A stretch of DNA of 64,000 bases, taken from assembly GCF_023229695.1 (NCBI RefSeq), contig NZ_JALNYS010000006.1, positions 100,615 to 164,614 on the forward strand, given 5' to 3'. How positions within the stretch are numbered: position 1 is the stretch's first letter; each line of letters starts with the position of its first letter. Source of the DNA: Sulfuricurvum sp. (lineage in GTDB: Bacteria > Campylobacterota > Campylobacteria > Campylobacterales > Sulfurimonadaceae). Position numbers and translations under genes: made by a program. Positions 1 to 10,400 of this stretch are shown piece after piece. A model generated the notes under the pieces. It made no database searches and was not told the origin of the DNA. It was given only the letters and a program-made list of their open reading frames with translations.

Positions 1-1
1 T

Positions 2-2314
2 ATGGCGCAGATGCTGGGCGAAGAGGTGGGGGAATCGGTCGGTTACCATATCCGTTCGGAGAGACGAATGGGGCCGAAAACCAGAATTCTCGTTATGACC
101 GAGGGGATTTTGACCCGCCGGCTTCAGAGTGATCCTGCATTGGAAGATGTCGCCTTGGTCATTTTTGATGAGTTTCATGAACGCCATTTGCACAGCGACC
201 TCTCCCTCGCGTTTGCCCTCCAGACGCAGGAGTTTCTCCGTGACGATCTCAAAATTGCGGTGATGTCGGCAACCCTCGATACCTTGGGGTTAGAGGCGGT
301 GTTGGATTTTCCCCCCGTTATCACGAGCGAAGGGAAAAGTTACCCCGTCGCCATCACCCACCTCCCTGCAAATACCCCTGCCCTCGATGGGCGAAATCTG
401 ATTTCGCACCTTTTTTCCCTCATCCGGGAGATTGTGCAGCGCGAATCGGGAAACATCCTCGTCTTCCTCCCGGGCGTCCGTGAAATCAAATCACTTGAAA
501 CACTTCTAAAAGAGTTCCTACGCAATACCGCCCCCGATATTCTTGTCGCCCCCCTCTACGGCGATCTTTCCAAAAATGGACAGGAAGCGGCAATCTATCC
601 CTGTGAGCAAAGAAAAATCGTCCTCTCCACCAATATCGCCGAAACCAGCCTCACGATCGAAGGGATACGGATCGTCATCGATTCGGGTCTGGAGAGGGTC
701 GTACGCTTTGACCCCTCCAGCGGTATGGAGAGGCTCATAACCCAAAAGATATCCCGCGCCTCCGCAACACAGCGGGCCGGACGGGCCGGACGCCAAAGCG
801 AAGGGAGCTGTTACCGTTTATGGAGCGAAATTGCCCACCACTCCCTCTCTCCTTACAGCGAACCCGAAATCCTCCAATCCGATCTCGCCCCTCTGGCTCT
901 GGAACTATCGGCATGGGGATCGCGCCCCGAAGATCTGGCATGGATCGATCCCCCTCCCCCGCGTGCTTTTAAACATGCCTCTACCCTGCTAGAGGAGCTG
1001 GGTCTGCTCACCTCGCCGGCACAGATCACCCCGCAGGGAAGGTCGGTCCTCTCCCTCGGTCTGCATCCGAGACTTGCACACATGCTGCACATGGGGCAAA
1101 AACTTCAAATTGTAGGCGAAGCGATCCTTTTAGCGGCCCTTTTAAGCGAACGCGATCCCCTGTCCGGTTCGTCGGAGCGCTCCGCCGACATTCGGGAGCG
1201 GTTTTGGCTTCTGAGCGATCTTCTTCAAAACCGCCCTATCCCCCCCCATCTGCGCGAAGGGGTGCAGCGGGTCCTACTCAGCGCCCGCGATCTGGCCAAA
1301 CGTCTCAAAAGCCCATTGAAACTCACGGCCGATTTCTCCGATACGATGCTCGCCGTTTTGCTGGCAATGGCCTATCCCGACCGTATTTCACGCTCCCGCG
1401 ACACCTCAAATCGCCGCTACCTCAGCGTCAACGGCAAAGAATCGGTTTTGGACCCCCGAGACGACCTCAGCGGTTCCGAATGGCTCATCATCGCCCGCAG
1501 CGACGGCCACACCCAATCAGCCCGCATCCATCTGTGCGCACCGATTTCTCTCGAAGATTTGGAAACCTACCTTCCCCACCTTTTCGAGACGCGCCAAAGC
1601 ATGACATGGAATCCGAAAACCCAGCGGGTAGAGGCGCGCGAAATCCTCCGCATGGGGGAGATACTCCTCCGATCGCATACGGTTGAATGCAATGAACGGG
1701 AAAAAATCGGGAAAATTCTGTGCGAAGGGATCGTTCTGAGCGGATTGGAGGCTTTGCCGTGGACGGAGCAGTCACGCTCACTGCTGTATCGGCTCCGTGC
1801 GTTTCACCGTCACGGAGAGATTACCGAAGATTTTAGTGACGCGGCACTTTTCGATACCCTGCCTCTGTGGTTGATGCCCCATTTTACGACCCACAGCTCC
1901 CTCAAAGATCTCCACTCTCTTGACCTCACCACGATTCTTGCTTCCCGGATCGAGTGGGAGACGCTACGTCGCCTCGATGCACTCCTCCCCCCTTTTTTTA
2001 CCGCACCGACGGGGAGCAAGATTCCCATCGACTACAGCGATCCCGATGCTCCCGTACTGGCGCTGCGGATACAGGAGATGTTCGGCGTCACAACCCATCC
2101 AAGCGTTATGGGGGGGAAACTCCCCCTCCTCATCCATCTCCTCTCCCCCGCACACCGCCCGATCCAGATGACCCGTGATCTGATCGGATTTTGGAACGGC
2201 TCCTACGGCGAGGTCAAAAAAGAGCTCAAAGGGAGATACCCCAAACACTACTGGCCCGACGACCCGCAAACCGCGCAGCCGACGACACGGACCAAAAAGT
2301 TTATGACCCCCTAA
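2..2314 (+). CDS. hrpB: ATP-dependent helicase HrpB, 5' end outside window
   Basis: DEAH-box family RNA helicase, probably acting on structured RNA. The visible 770 residues start just after the region that should carry Walker A, which lies upstream of the window; by comparison with E. coli HrpB roughly 60-70 residues are missing. Seen here: DEFH box (residues 56-59), SAT motif (89-91), the TNIAETSLTIEG stretch (about 210-221), motif VI QRAGRAGR (257-264), then helicase-associated domains and the HrpB-type C-terminus. The ATG at position 2 is therefore internal, not the start. The stop overlaps the stop of recR on the other strand, so the two genes converge. Exact substrate is unknown in bacteria. 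Confidence 0.93.
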   Translation: MAQMLGEEVGESVGYHIRSERRMGPKTRILVMTEGILTRRLQSDPALEDVALVIFDEFHERHLHSDLSLAFALQTQEFLRDDLKIAVMSATLDTLGLEAVLDFPPVITSEGKSYPVAITHLPANTPALDGRNLISHLFSLIREIVQRESGNILVFLPGVREIKSLETLLKEFLRNTAPDILVAPLYGDLSKNGQEAAIYPCEQRKIVLSTNIAETSLTIEGIRIVIDSGLERVVRFDPSSGMERLITQKISRASATQRAGRAGRQSEGSCYRLWSEIAHHSLSPYSEPEILQSDLAPLALELSAWGSRPEDLAWIDPPPPRAFKHASTLLEELGLLTSPAQITPQGRSVLSLGLHPRLAHMLHMGQKLQIVGEAILLAALLSERDPLSGSSERSADIRERFWLLSDLLQNRPIPPHLREGVQRVLLSARDLAKRLKSPLKLTADFSDTMLAVLLAMAYPDRISRSRDTSNRRYLSVNGKESVLDPRDDLSGSEWLIIARSDGHTQSARIHLCAPISLEDLETYLPHLFETRQSMTWNPKTQRVEAREILRMGEILLRSHTVECNEREKIGKILCEGIVLSGLEALPWTEQSRSLLYRLRAFHRHGEITEDFSDAALFDTLPLWLMPHFTTHSSLKDLHSLDLTTILASRIEWETLRRLDALLPPFFTAPTGSKIPIDYSDPDAPVLALRIQEMFGVTTHPSVMGGKLPLLIHLLSPAHRPIQMTRDLIGFWNGSYGEVKKELKGRYPKHYWPDDPQTAQPTTRTKKFMTP

Positions 2315-2880
2315 ATACTCACCCGATCTTCCATCGCCTTGGTAAGCGAGAGGATATCGACATTCTCCAGACTCACCCCGGTCGGTACCCCCTGCGCGAT
2401 ACGGCTGAACCGGACATCCAGATCATAGAGCTTATCCTCGATGTAGAGAATGATCCCCTGATTGGCGATGGACGGTGTCAGGGCAAAAATCACTTCACGG
2501 ATACCGCTCTTCACCACGTCGCGCAAATGGGAAATATCCAAATGTTCCACCGAATCGAGGACGAAATAGCGCCCGTCAAAAAGGGCATTCTCTTCAAAGG
2601 TCAAAATGTCCTTTGCGTTTTCGACGATACACAGGAGTTCATGATTTCTCCGTTCATCGCTGCAAATCGAGCAGAGTTCATCCTCACTCAATCCCCCGCA
2701 TGAGCGGCATTTTCTCAACGATGAGAGGGCATTTTCAATCGCATGAGCCAGTTTCAGCGCCCCGAAACTGTCATTCATCACCATATGGTACGCCAGTCGG
2801 GTTGCCGATTTCTGGCCGATGGTGGGGAGCTGCTGCAATGCATCGACGAGGCGATTAAATTTTTCGAGGGAACGCTTCAT
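2311..2880 (-). CDS. recR: recombination protein RecR
   Basis: Works with RecO/RecF in loading RecA onto gapped DNA. 189 residues, normal length is near 200. N-terminal helix-hairpin-helix region (1-50) with the LPTIGQKSA motif, a zinc finger of C58-x2-C61 and C70-x2-C73, then a Toprim domain and C-terminal segment. The partner recO lies elsewhere in the same window (35.7 kb). It is preceded by a Phd-like antitoxin whose last codons overlap its start by 4 bases, so the two are probably co-transcribed. Its stop overlaps that of hrpB by 3 bases on the opposite strand. Confidence 0.95.
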   Translation of the reverse strand: MKRSLEKFNRLVDALQQLPTIGQKSATRLAYHMVMNDSFGALKLAHAIENALSSLRKCRSCGGLSEDELCSICSDERRNHELLCIVENAKDILTFEENALFDGRYFVLDSVEHLDISHLRDVVKSGIREVIFALTPSIANQGIILYIEDKLYDLDVRFSRIAQGVPTGVSLENVDILSLTKAMEDRVSI

Positions 2881-3242
2881 TGCTTATCCATATATTCTTT
2901 GAGAAGTTCGATAAGTTCCTGATCGTTGATGCTCTCTTTTTTACCTTTAGAATAGGTGGTTTTCAGCTCATCCCACAGCGATTCGATAGGGGAGACTCTG
3001 CCTTGTTTCACATCATCAAGCCCCTGCGTGATCGAGAGGAGGATTTCAGCACCTTGAACTTTTTTCAGTGCTTCGACCATTTTTTCGTATTCATCTTTAG
3101 AAATAAGTACCGCTTCGACTTTGTTGTTTCGCAAAATAGCCAGTTTGGAGGTCGAGCTCTCTTTGAGTTGCGAGAGGTATGAACCGAACTTTTTAACCAG
3201 TTCAGAGGAGGCGATGAGTTCGTTTGAAGCATACGTTACCAT
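2877..3242 (-). CDS. Phd/YefM-like antitoxin, orphan
   Basis: 121 residues. The N-terminal half has the usual Phd/YefM layout: a short beta/alpha DNA-binding fold containing the KLAILRNNKVEAVLISKDEYE stretch in which the protein repressor edge strands lie, followed by a charged helix and a less conserved C-terminal tail that would normally embrace a toxin. A strong ribosome site (GAGGT) sits 8 bases before the ATG. No toxin gene follows: the next gene is recR, overlapping by 4 bases. It may be an orphan antitoxin, a transcription regulator of recR, or one that works in trans. Family assignment rests on sequence pattern only. Confidence 0.7.
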   Translation of the reverse strand: MVTYASNELIASSELVKKFGSYLSQLKESSTSKLAILRNNKVEAVLISKDEYEKMVEALKKVQGAEILLSITQGLDDVKQGRVSPIESLWDELKTTYSKGKKESINDQELIELLKEYMDKQ

Positions 3243-3389
3243 ATTATCTACCTCACAATTTCACGTATAATTTAATAGTAATTATACATTAAATTTTACT
3301 ATTTACATAAATATCTGCTGTCATAAAGTTTTTTGAGGGCGCCAACGGAGTGGTTGAATTTTTATAGGAAACGTTTCATCAAAGGATGT

Positions 3390-3734
3390 TTAAGAATAAT
3401 CCTCTATCATTTTTTGCACGACATTTTTTAAAAGAGGTAAATCATTTTTGATTGTATTGTAAACTATTTGACTGTCCACACCAAAATATTCATGAATCAA
3501 AATATTTCTAAAATCTTTTAAATCTCTCCATACAATTTGGTCATATTTGGAGAGTGTTTCATCTGAGAGGTGAATGGTCGCTTCACCTATAATCTCAAAT
3601 TCTCGAATGGTGGCACTATATACAAGTCTATTTGCAGAAAATTCATCTACACTAAGCCCGTTTGTAAACTCAAATATAGCTTCCGTCGAATCCAAAATAT
3701 CTTGTAAAAAAAGAAGCTCGCCTCTTTTAGACAT
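3390..3734 (-). CDS. hepT: HEPN toxin, HepT-like (DUF86)
   Basis: 114-residue all-helical HEPN protein of the DUF86 family. The RNase motif R-x4-H-x-Y is intact at R76, H81 and Y83 (RNILIHEY). In characterised HepT/MntA modules this protein cleaves RNA and is silenced by AMP addition from the nucleotidyltransferase partner at the tyrosine. The partner gene lies immediately upstream and overlaps its start by 8 bases, the normal order for this module. Function here is inferred from motif and context. Confidence 0.85.
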   Translation of the reverse strand: MSKRGELLFLQDILDSTEAIFEFTNGLSVDEFSANRLVYSATIREFEIIGEATIHLSDETLSKYDQIVWRDLKDFRNILIHEYFGVDSQIVYNTIKNDLPLLKNVVQKMIEDYS

Positions 3735-4020
3735 AGACTATCTCTTTCATTATTTTTTCTTTCGCAATAGCTTTGAGAGAACTCTCTATTCCAAGATCGA
3801 CTTTTAGATTAAATGCTTCCTCAAGCTCTCTTTTTAAAGAGAAAAATGTGTTTAAGCTTTTCTTATCGTTTTGCATCTCTATCGCAATATCAATATCACT
3901 GCCGTCTTTGAAATCTTCACGGGCATAGCTTCCAAAAAGCCCTATTTTTGTAACACCGTATTTTTGAGAAAAATCATTTTTATGTTGTGCTAAAAAGTCT
4001 AATATAAACGTTTTCGTCAT
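3727..4020 (-). CDS. mntA: minimal nucleotidyltransferase antitoxin, MntA-like
   Basis: 97 residues with the minimal nucleotidyltransferase signature: GSY at residues 30-32 and the metal-binding pair D42/D44 in SDIDIAIE. The start used is the ATG at 4020, which has AGGAG five bases upstream; an in-frame TTG fifteen bases earlier has no such site. In known HEPN-MNT modules this enzyme AMPylates the HepT toxin and so neutralises it. Its 3' end overlaps hepT. A second, diverged copy of the same module lies at 12.1-12.8 kb. Confidence 0.85.
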   Translation of the reverse strand: MTKTFILDFLAQHKNDFSQKYGVTKIGLFGSYAREDFKDGSDIDIAIEMQNDKKSLNTFFSLKRELEEAFNLKVDLGIESSLKAIAKEKIMKEIVYV

Positions 4021-4147
4021 AAAAACTCCTATCAAACCATTTTATTTTGAAAGATTATAACCAAAAATCTCCATATCCCTTAGTAATTGGCTTGTAGTTA
4101 TAACAAGCCATCCATATGTTCATTTTTGCTTTTTAAAACAAAAATGA

Positions 4148-4294
4148 TTAACTGATATTATCAATGGTGATGTAGTTTTCACACGAACTCATAGAGAGGG
4201 TACTTTTGCCGCTTTGACGTGTACCCGTGATCAAAATTGCCGGAAAATGTCCCATCGTTTCTTGGATCGATTCGTGTAAATAACGTTTATACAA
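4148..4294 (-). pseudogene. N-terminal fragment of an AAA ATPase (AAA_14/DUF4143 type)
   Basis: Reading the minus strand from a TTG at 4294 gives 48 codons whose product contains the Walker A segment FPAILITGTRQSGKST followed by ITIDNIS and a stop at 4148. This is the beginning of the AAA_14/DUF4143 ATPase family, whose members are near 380-420 residues, so only about 50 residues remain. GGGAG lies seven bases before the TTG, so the piece could still be translated. The rest of the 4021-4491 gap, on either side, holds no other recognisable coding sequence. Such ATPases are often gained and lost with accessory genes; the fragment sits beside a toxin-antitoxin pair. Confidence 0.65.
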
Positions 4295-4453
4295 ATAGAT
4301 ACTCCCATAAATTATAGTACTACACTACCAGAATTTATGACACAAAACCTCTTTGTTACCCAATAATCTCCCTGATTTGGAAAATTTTCCCGCTTATCTT
4401 ATCAAAACTTGATGCTCTTTGACTCAATTAAGCTAACACTCTTTTTGGTATGG

Positions 4454-4459
4454 TATAAT
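4454..4459 (+). promoter_or_regulatory. -10 element of the dnaJ promoter
   Basis: TATAAT with an upstream TGG extension and a T-run (CTTTTTGG) about 15 bases before it, the usual look of campylobacterial sigma70 promoters, which rely little on a -35 box. It lies 33 bases before the GTG start of dnaJ. Confidence 0.6.
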
Positions 4460-4491
4460 TCCGAAAAAATGATGATGAGTGGAGTTTACGC

Positions 4492-5607
4492 GTGGAAGAG
4501 ATGAGCTATTATGAAATTTTAGAGGTCACCAAAAGTGCTAACGGGGATGAGATCAAAAAGGCTTACCGAAAAATGGCCAAATTGTACCATCCCGACCGTA
4601 ATCCGGGGGATCCGACCGCCGAACACAAATTCAAACTCTGCAACGAAGCCTACCAAGTCCTCAGCGACGATCAGCAGCGCTCAATCTACGACCGCTATGG
4701 CAAAGAGGGACTCCAAGGGGGGGGCGGACGCAGAAGCAGCGGCGGATTCGATGATTTAGGGAGTATTTTTGAAGAGATGTTCAACGGTTTTGGAGGGGGC
4801 GGCCGCCGTCAATCGCGCACCCCAAGCGACAAATTTCCCTTAGACATGGGGGTTGAGATCAAAATCAACTTCAAAGAGGCGGTATTCGGATGCGAGAAAG
4901 AGATCAGCTTCACCAGTAAAAACTCCTGCAAAACCTGTAAAGGGACCGGAGCCAAAGAGGGCAAAGTAACCAGTTGCAGCCAATGCGGCGGCAAAGGGCA
5001 AGTGTATGTCCGTCAGGGATTCATGACCTTCTCCCAAACCTGTCCGGCATGTCACGGCGAAGGGACAATGGCAAGTGAAAAGTGCGGCGACTGCAAAGGA
5101 AAAAGCTACACCGAGAGCAAAGAGAGCGTCACCGTAAAAGTCCCTGCCGGTATCGACACCGGTAACCGCCTGCGGGTATCGGGGCGCGGCAATACCGGAA
5201 AAAGCGGAGTCAAAGGGGATCTTTACGTCACCTTTGAGGTTGAAGAAGACAATCACTTTATCCGAAACGGAAACGACGTTTACCTCGAAGTGCCGGTATT
5301 TTTCACCCAAGCGGTTTTGGGAGAAAATATCTCCATCCCCTCACTCACGGGTGAGTTGACCCTCGAACTCGAAACCGGAACCAAAGACGCCCAACAATAC
5401 AAATTCCGAAACGAAGGGATCAGCGACGTACACGGACGCGGCAAAGGGGACCTAATCGCCCAGATCCGCCTCACCTACCCGAAAAAGCTCACCTCAGAGC
5501 AAGAAGAGCTGCTGCATAAACTCCAAGAGAGCTTCGGCATCGAATCCAAGCCGCACGAGAGCCTTTTTGAATCGGCGTTCGAACGGGTCAAAGGGTGGTT
5601 TAAATAA
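4492..5607 (+). CDS. dnaJ: chaperone protein DnaJ
   Basis: Hsp40 co-chaperone that delivers unfolded clients to DnaK and stimulates its ATPase. 371 residues, full length. J domain (1-70) with HPD at 33-35; Gly/Phe-rich linker (about 75-110); four zinc-binding CxxCxGxG repeats at C146/C149, C162/C165, C184/C187 and C198/C201; then the C-terminal client-binding domains. The GTG at 4492 is preferred as start because GGAG lies eight bases upstream; an ATG three codons later lacks a well-placed site. It stands alone, without dnaK or grpE nearby. Confidence 0.97.
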   Translation: MEEMSYYEILEVTKSANGDEIKKAYRKMAKLYHPDRNPGDPTAEHKFKLCNEAYQVLSDDQQRSIYDRYGKEGLQGGGGRRSSGGFDDLGSIFEEMFNGFGGGGRRQSRTPSDKFPLDMGVEIKINFKEAVFGCEKEISFTSKNSCKTCKGTGAKEGKVTSCSQCGGKGQVYVRQGFMTFSQTCPACHGEGTMASEKCGDCKGKSYTESKESVTVKVPAGIDTGNRLRVSGRGNTGKSGVKGDLYVTFEVEEDNHFIRNGNDVYLEVPVFFTQAVLGENISIPSLTGELTLELETGTKDAQQYKFRNEGISDVHGRGKGDLIAQIRLTYPKKLTSEQEELLHKLQESFGIESKPHESLFESAFERVKGWFK

Positions 5608-5696
5608 TATCATAAGAAAATACTATAATTTATTCAATTTCAGCTAAGGACAATATTGTTATTATAAATTGATTTTAGATAAAAAGGGGGTCTTTC

Positions 5697-7448
5697 ATGA
5701 CAAGTGAAAGGGAGCAATTATGGCGATATTTTGTTGTCGTTGCGTTCTTATGGACCCTTTTTATCGGTTTGCTCTTCGGCTATCAAACGTTTCAGCAAAA
5801 TTCTCAAATCAATTCGCTTGCGCTTATCGAAGCCCAAACCAGTGTTAAAAAAGATTTTGCCTATCGCAAATGGATTGCCATGCACGGTGGGGTATACGTC
5901 CCTATAACTGCTTCGACCCCCTCCAACCCCTATCTAAGAGTTCCCAATCGGGACATTAACACGTCCGACGGACAGCAGCTCACTCTCGTCAATCCCGCTT
6001 ATGCCTTGCGTCAAATGGAAGAGCTATATGCAAAATTGTATGGGATGCAAAGCCATATCACCAGCGAAAAACTTTTAAACCCTTCTAATAAACCCGACAC
6101 ATGGGAAGCGCGCCATCTCAAAACCCTCTCAAATACCCGCACCGAATATTCCGAAATGGTCACCGAAAATGGGGAAAAACATCTACGTCTTATCTCTCCC
6201 CTTTTTATCAAACAAGAGTGTCTGAAATGTCATCAGCATCAAGGGTATAAAGTCGGTGATCTTCGCGGTGGGCTCAGTATCACAATACCGATGAAACGGT
6301 ATGAGGAGATCTTTCTCATCGGACTTAAGACCGAAAGCTTTATTTTCCTCCTCATCTGGGTGATGGGAATGGGCGCTATTATGTGGGGATACCGTTTTTC
6401 CGATCATCGTGTCCGTGAACGATTGGATTTATACGAACAAAATTTGATTTCCCTAGCTTCCGTCATTGAGCAACGGGATAGTTATACCGCAGGACACGGG
6501 CAGCGGGTTGCGGAATACTCTCGCCTGATTGCCGCAAAGTTGGGATTAAGCCGCGATGAACAAACCGATATTTATCGTGCGGGGATGGTTCATGATATCG
6601 GAAAAATCGCCATTCCGGATTCGATTTTACTCAAACCCGGCCCCTTGGAGCCGATTGAAAAATCGCTGATCGAAGAGCATGTGACCGCGAGCTATGACCT
6701 GCTTCGACGGATTGAAATCTTTTCTCCGATTGCCAGAGTTGTCCGTCATCATCATGAACGGCTCGACGGAAGCGGTTATCCGGACAAACTTTGCGGCGAT
6801 GAGATCCCCTATCCTTCGCAGATCATGGCCGTCGCCGATTCCTTTGACGCGATGACGACCAATCGTATCTATAAAGGGCGCAAAAGTATTCAAGAAGCGT
6901 TCAAAGAGCTTTCCGCCATGCGCGGTATTCAATTTCGTTCCGAAATCATCGATGCGGCCATCGAGGCCCTCTCACATATCAATCTCGAATCTGTCGCGTC
7001 TCAGCGTCCCTCCACCCCTTTGGAGATGGAACGGTTCTCCTATTTTTATAAAGACCCGTTAACCGGCGCCTACAGTTTAAGCTATCTCAATTTTCTCTAT
7101 ATGGAACCTGATTTCAAAGAGTACCGCCAAATATGGTTCATTACCCTCGGCAATATAAGTGAATTCAATAAAAAATACGGCTGGGAGAAAGGGGATGAGT
7201 TGTTACGGCGCTATGCTCAGTTTCTCATCCGATACAATGCAGAAACAGCCGTAATCCGTTTTGAGGGAGATGACTTTATCATTTTACGAAAAGATGGGCT
7301 CATCCCCGATCCGTTAGCCCTTTCACCGGAGTGGATGAACCCATTGGATGTCGTCACATCGGTGTCGGCGATTGCCTTCGATGCGGCGTCCATTCATTCA
7401 CTCGAATCGCTTCAAACCTTCCTGAGAAAATCACTCACCAAATCATAA
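5697..7448 (+). CDS. haem-sensor HD-GYP phosphodiesterase with degenerate GGDEF tail
   Basis: 583-residue membrane signalling protein. Order: transmembrane helix 1 (about 10-30), periplasmic DUF3365-like sensor ending in a c-type haem motif C175-x2-C178-H179, transmembrane helix 2 (about 205-232), HD-GYP domain with H299-D300 and HHHERLDGSGYP at 351-362, then a GGDEF-like domain in which the signature is EGDDF (523-527). HD-GYP enzymes degrade cyclic di-GMP; the altered GGDEF is probably inactive as a cyclase and may be regulatory. The covalent haem suggests it senses redox state or a gas in the periplasm. It depends on cytochrome c maturation, and ccsBA lies next door, converging from the other strand. 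Confidence 0.88.
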   Translation: MTSEREQLWRYFVVVAFLWTLFIGLLFGYQTFQQNSQINSLALIEAQTSVKKDFAYRKWIAMHGGVYVPITASTPSNPYLRVPNRDINTSDGQQLTLVNPAYALRQMEELYAKLYGMQSHITSEKLLNPSNKPDTWEARHLKTLSNTRTEYSEMVTENGEKHLRLISPLFIKQECLKCHQHQGYKVGDLRGGLSITIPMKRYEEIFLIGLKTESFIFLLIWVMGMGAIMWGYRFSDHRVRERLDLYEQNLISLASVIEQRDSYTAGHGQRVAEYSRLIAAKLGLSRDEQTDIYRAGMVHDIGKIAIPDSILLKPGPLEPIEKSLIEEHVTASYDLLRRIEIFSPIARVVRHHHERLDGSGYPDKLCGDEIPYPSQIMAVADSFDAMTTNRIYKGRKSIQEAFKELSAMRGIQFRSEIIDAAIEALSHINLESVASQRPSTPLEMERFSYFYKDPLTGAYSLSYLNFLYMEPDFKEYRQIWFITLGNISEFNKKYGWEKGDELLRRYAQFLIRYNAETAVIRFEGDDFIILRKDGLIPDPLALSPEWMNPLDVVTSVSAIAFDAASIHSLESLQTFLRKSLTKS

Positions 7449-7450
7449 CT

Positions 7451-7473
7451 GGTGTCCTTACAACCCCCTAAAG
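7451..7473. repeat. fragment of the three-hairpin dispersed repeat
   Basis: The stretch GTGTCCTTACAACCCCCTAA followed by AGC matches the centre of the longer copies near 22.1 and 38.3 kb (there GTCCCTACAACCCCCTAAAGC). It fills the space between the convergent 3' ends of the HD-GYP gene and ccsBA. Only the middle of the element is present. Confidence 0.5.
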
Positions 7474-7474
7474 C

Positions 7475-10400
7475 TTAGCGGGTAGTCCGCTTCGGATAGG
7501 CCGCCGCAATCACGATAGCGACAACGGCATAGGTCCACGGGACGAAATCGGGCACCGGAACGGGGTCCCCTTTTGCGTACGAGTGCATCCCCGCCAGATA
7601 ATAGTTCACCCCGAAATAGGTCATCAAGACCGAGGTGAACGCCAGCAGTGAAACGACGCTGAAAATATAGTCGTTATAGGCCCCCTTGATCATCCGTAGA
7701 TGGACGACAACCGCATAAACGAGAATCGTCACCAGTGCCCACGTCTCTTTCGGGTCCCATCCCCAGTAGCGTCCCCAGCTCTCGTTCGCCCACACACCGC
7801 CGAGGAAATTTCCGACGGTGAGGAGGACGAGGCCGAACAGGAGGCTCATCTCGTTGATCGCATTGAGCTCTTTGATCGCCAAATTCAACCGCACTTCGTT
7901 GTGCGGTTTTTTAAGGATAAACAAGATGAGGGTGATCATCCCCAGCAAAGCACCCAGCCCCAGAAATCCGTAACTCGCCGTAATCATCGATACGTGGATA
8001 CTGAGCCAGTACGACTGAAGGACCGGAACGAGGTTCGTCACCTGCGGATCAAGCCAGTTCAGATGGGCGACAAAAAGGATCAATCCTGTCATAATCCCCG
8101 TCGCCGCAAGGGTCATCGCCGATTTACGGGAGAAGATGAATCCGGCGAGGAGACTCGCCCAACCGATATAAATCATCGATTCATATCCGTTGGACCACGG
8201 TGCATGCCCGGAAATGTACCAACGCATCCCCAATCCTGCCGTATGGGCCGCAAAGAAAAGGAGGAGCAGTCCGAACGTCACTTTCGTAAACCACTCAAGC
8301 TTGAACGCGGGATTCAGGATTTTTACAAACGACAGGATCAGCAGGGTGAATCCGACGATAAAATAGAGCGGCCACAGCTGCTCGAAAATATTCGTTTTGT
8401 TGTAAAAAATCTCAACATCCACTTTGGTTTCGTTCGGATAGACGCTCGCGCCGGTAAAACGCTGATATTTACCGATACGGGCCAACGCCTGATCCGCTTC
8501 GCTCCAATTGCCGCTTTTCAGGGCTTGATCCACCGCACCAAAATAGCTGACGGCCAGAAGGCGCACCATCTCGGCCTCTTTCGGAGAGAGAGACTGCATC
8601 GATTCGATGGTCCCGTCCCATTTGTGGTTTTTGTCGTTCGGTTTCGGCCACATCCGCATCAACGATCCCGTATAGACCATATAGGCAACATTAACCCGCT
8701 CATCTACCTGCAGAAGCGCTTTATCGAATTTATCCCGTTTCCCCGGAGATTTACGGTTGGCTTCGTCGACGAGTGTCGCTAACTTGTACCCTTGCATCTC
8801 GTCGGGGACTTCGAAAAACTGTGAAAAAGCGGCCGTTTTTGCCTCTTCGGGAAGGCCGATGAGCTTATTGACCTCTTTATGTCCGGTACGGATCATCGCA
8901 ATCTCACGCCACGCATCGGGACGGAGCATCATCCCCAAAATCGCCTGATTGGCACTCAACCCCATAATCGTATCGCTACGGTAGAGTTTTGCCAAAATTT
9001 CATGCGACAGGGTATCCATCGGTTTCATCCGGCCGCTGCCGTCTTGGACGATCAGATGGCCGAATTTGTCGGCATGGGCCGCATCGAAACTTTTCGCCGT
9101 TTTAATAACCGGATTTTCCCCCTCCGACGCAATAGCGTGAGAACTGAAAAGGGCCATAACGACAAGCGCCAGCGAAGCCGCTGTTTTTTGGGCATCGAGT
9201 CCCTTGAGCTTCTCGTTCAAGCCGTTAAAACGTCCGTTTTTGACGATCAGGACACCGAACAATCCGATGGCAAGCATCGCATACCCCACATACGTGATCC
9301 AGGTCCCCGGATCGTGATTAACCGAAAGGACGCTCCCCAATTCATCCTGATCAAACGACGATTGAAAAAATCGGTACCCTTTATAATCGAGAATATGGTT
9401 CATGTAGATACGAAACGGCATAGTGACCCCTTCAGCAGTGTCTATGACCGTCACTTCACTGGCGTATGATGCCGGAGACATCGATCCGGGATACCGTTCC
9501 AACTCAAAATCGCGTAAAGCGATGGCAAACGGGAGCTGTCGTTTAATCGAACCGTATTCAATCGTCACCGTCGAATCCCCGACCTTGAGCGTTTTCGCTT
9601 CGCCGACTTCGCCGACACTGCCCATCACAACGGCAGATGTTGTATCATTCCCCCCCTCTACGCTAAAGCTCAACGCATCCTCCCCCTGCACCATCGGCCC
9701 TTTAGCCGGTTTAGACACCAGCTGCATCGATCCCTTAGGGAAGAAATCACGCAATACGAAACTGCTCTGGGCACTCTGAAAAAGGGTCCGCTTGGCCAAT
9801 TCGTGTTTTCCCGCCGTGAGTGTGGCGGTTTGCTGGGTATCCATACTGAGGGTTGAGAGCTCAGCCGGTGTGGTCATAAACGCATTATCTTCTTCGACGT
9901 TCAGGGAGACAACCGGTTTTTCAAACGTTTTTTTCGACTTAAAATCGATAATCAGATCATTCGTCTCAACAAACTCCCCCTCTTTGAGGGTAATCTGCTG
10001 CGCCCCCTGCGCTCCGGTCACCATCAGGTTAAAGAGGGGCTCCCCTTTGGGATCGGCGACGGCTTCATACCGCGCATCCCCCATGTACCCTTCCAGTTTG
10101 ACACGAATCGATTCTCCGCCGACGGTAAGGGTCCGTTCAAAATGGTTCTCTGAACGTTTGGAGAGGTAAAGTTTCTCCTGCACCTCTACCTTCTCTCCCC
10201 CCTTTTCAGCGGTAAGGGTGATAAAAGGGTCACTGCTGAGAATTTGATCGCTGCTCTCCCCTTCCCGGATATGCATGATCCCTTCGTAACCTACATAGCG
10301 GGTCACGGCGGCACCGACCAAAATGATCAAAAATGCAACGTGAAACAAAAAGACCAGCGTTTTGGCGCGGCGGGCCATTTTAAAACGGACGATATTTAAA

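Noticed and set aside
4417..4459. TTGACT as -35 partner of the dnaJ -10 box
   Set aside because: The spacing is about 29 bases, too long for a sigma70 promoter.
7700..8782. 360-codon open frame on the plus strand opposite ccsBA
   Set aside because: Arg/His/Gln-rich antisense shadow of a clear gene.
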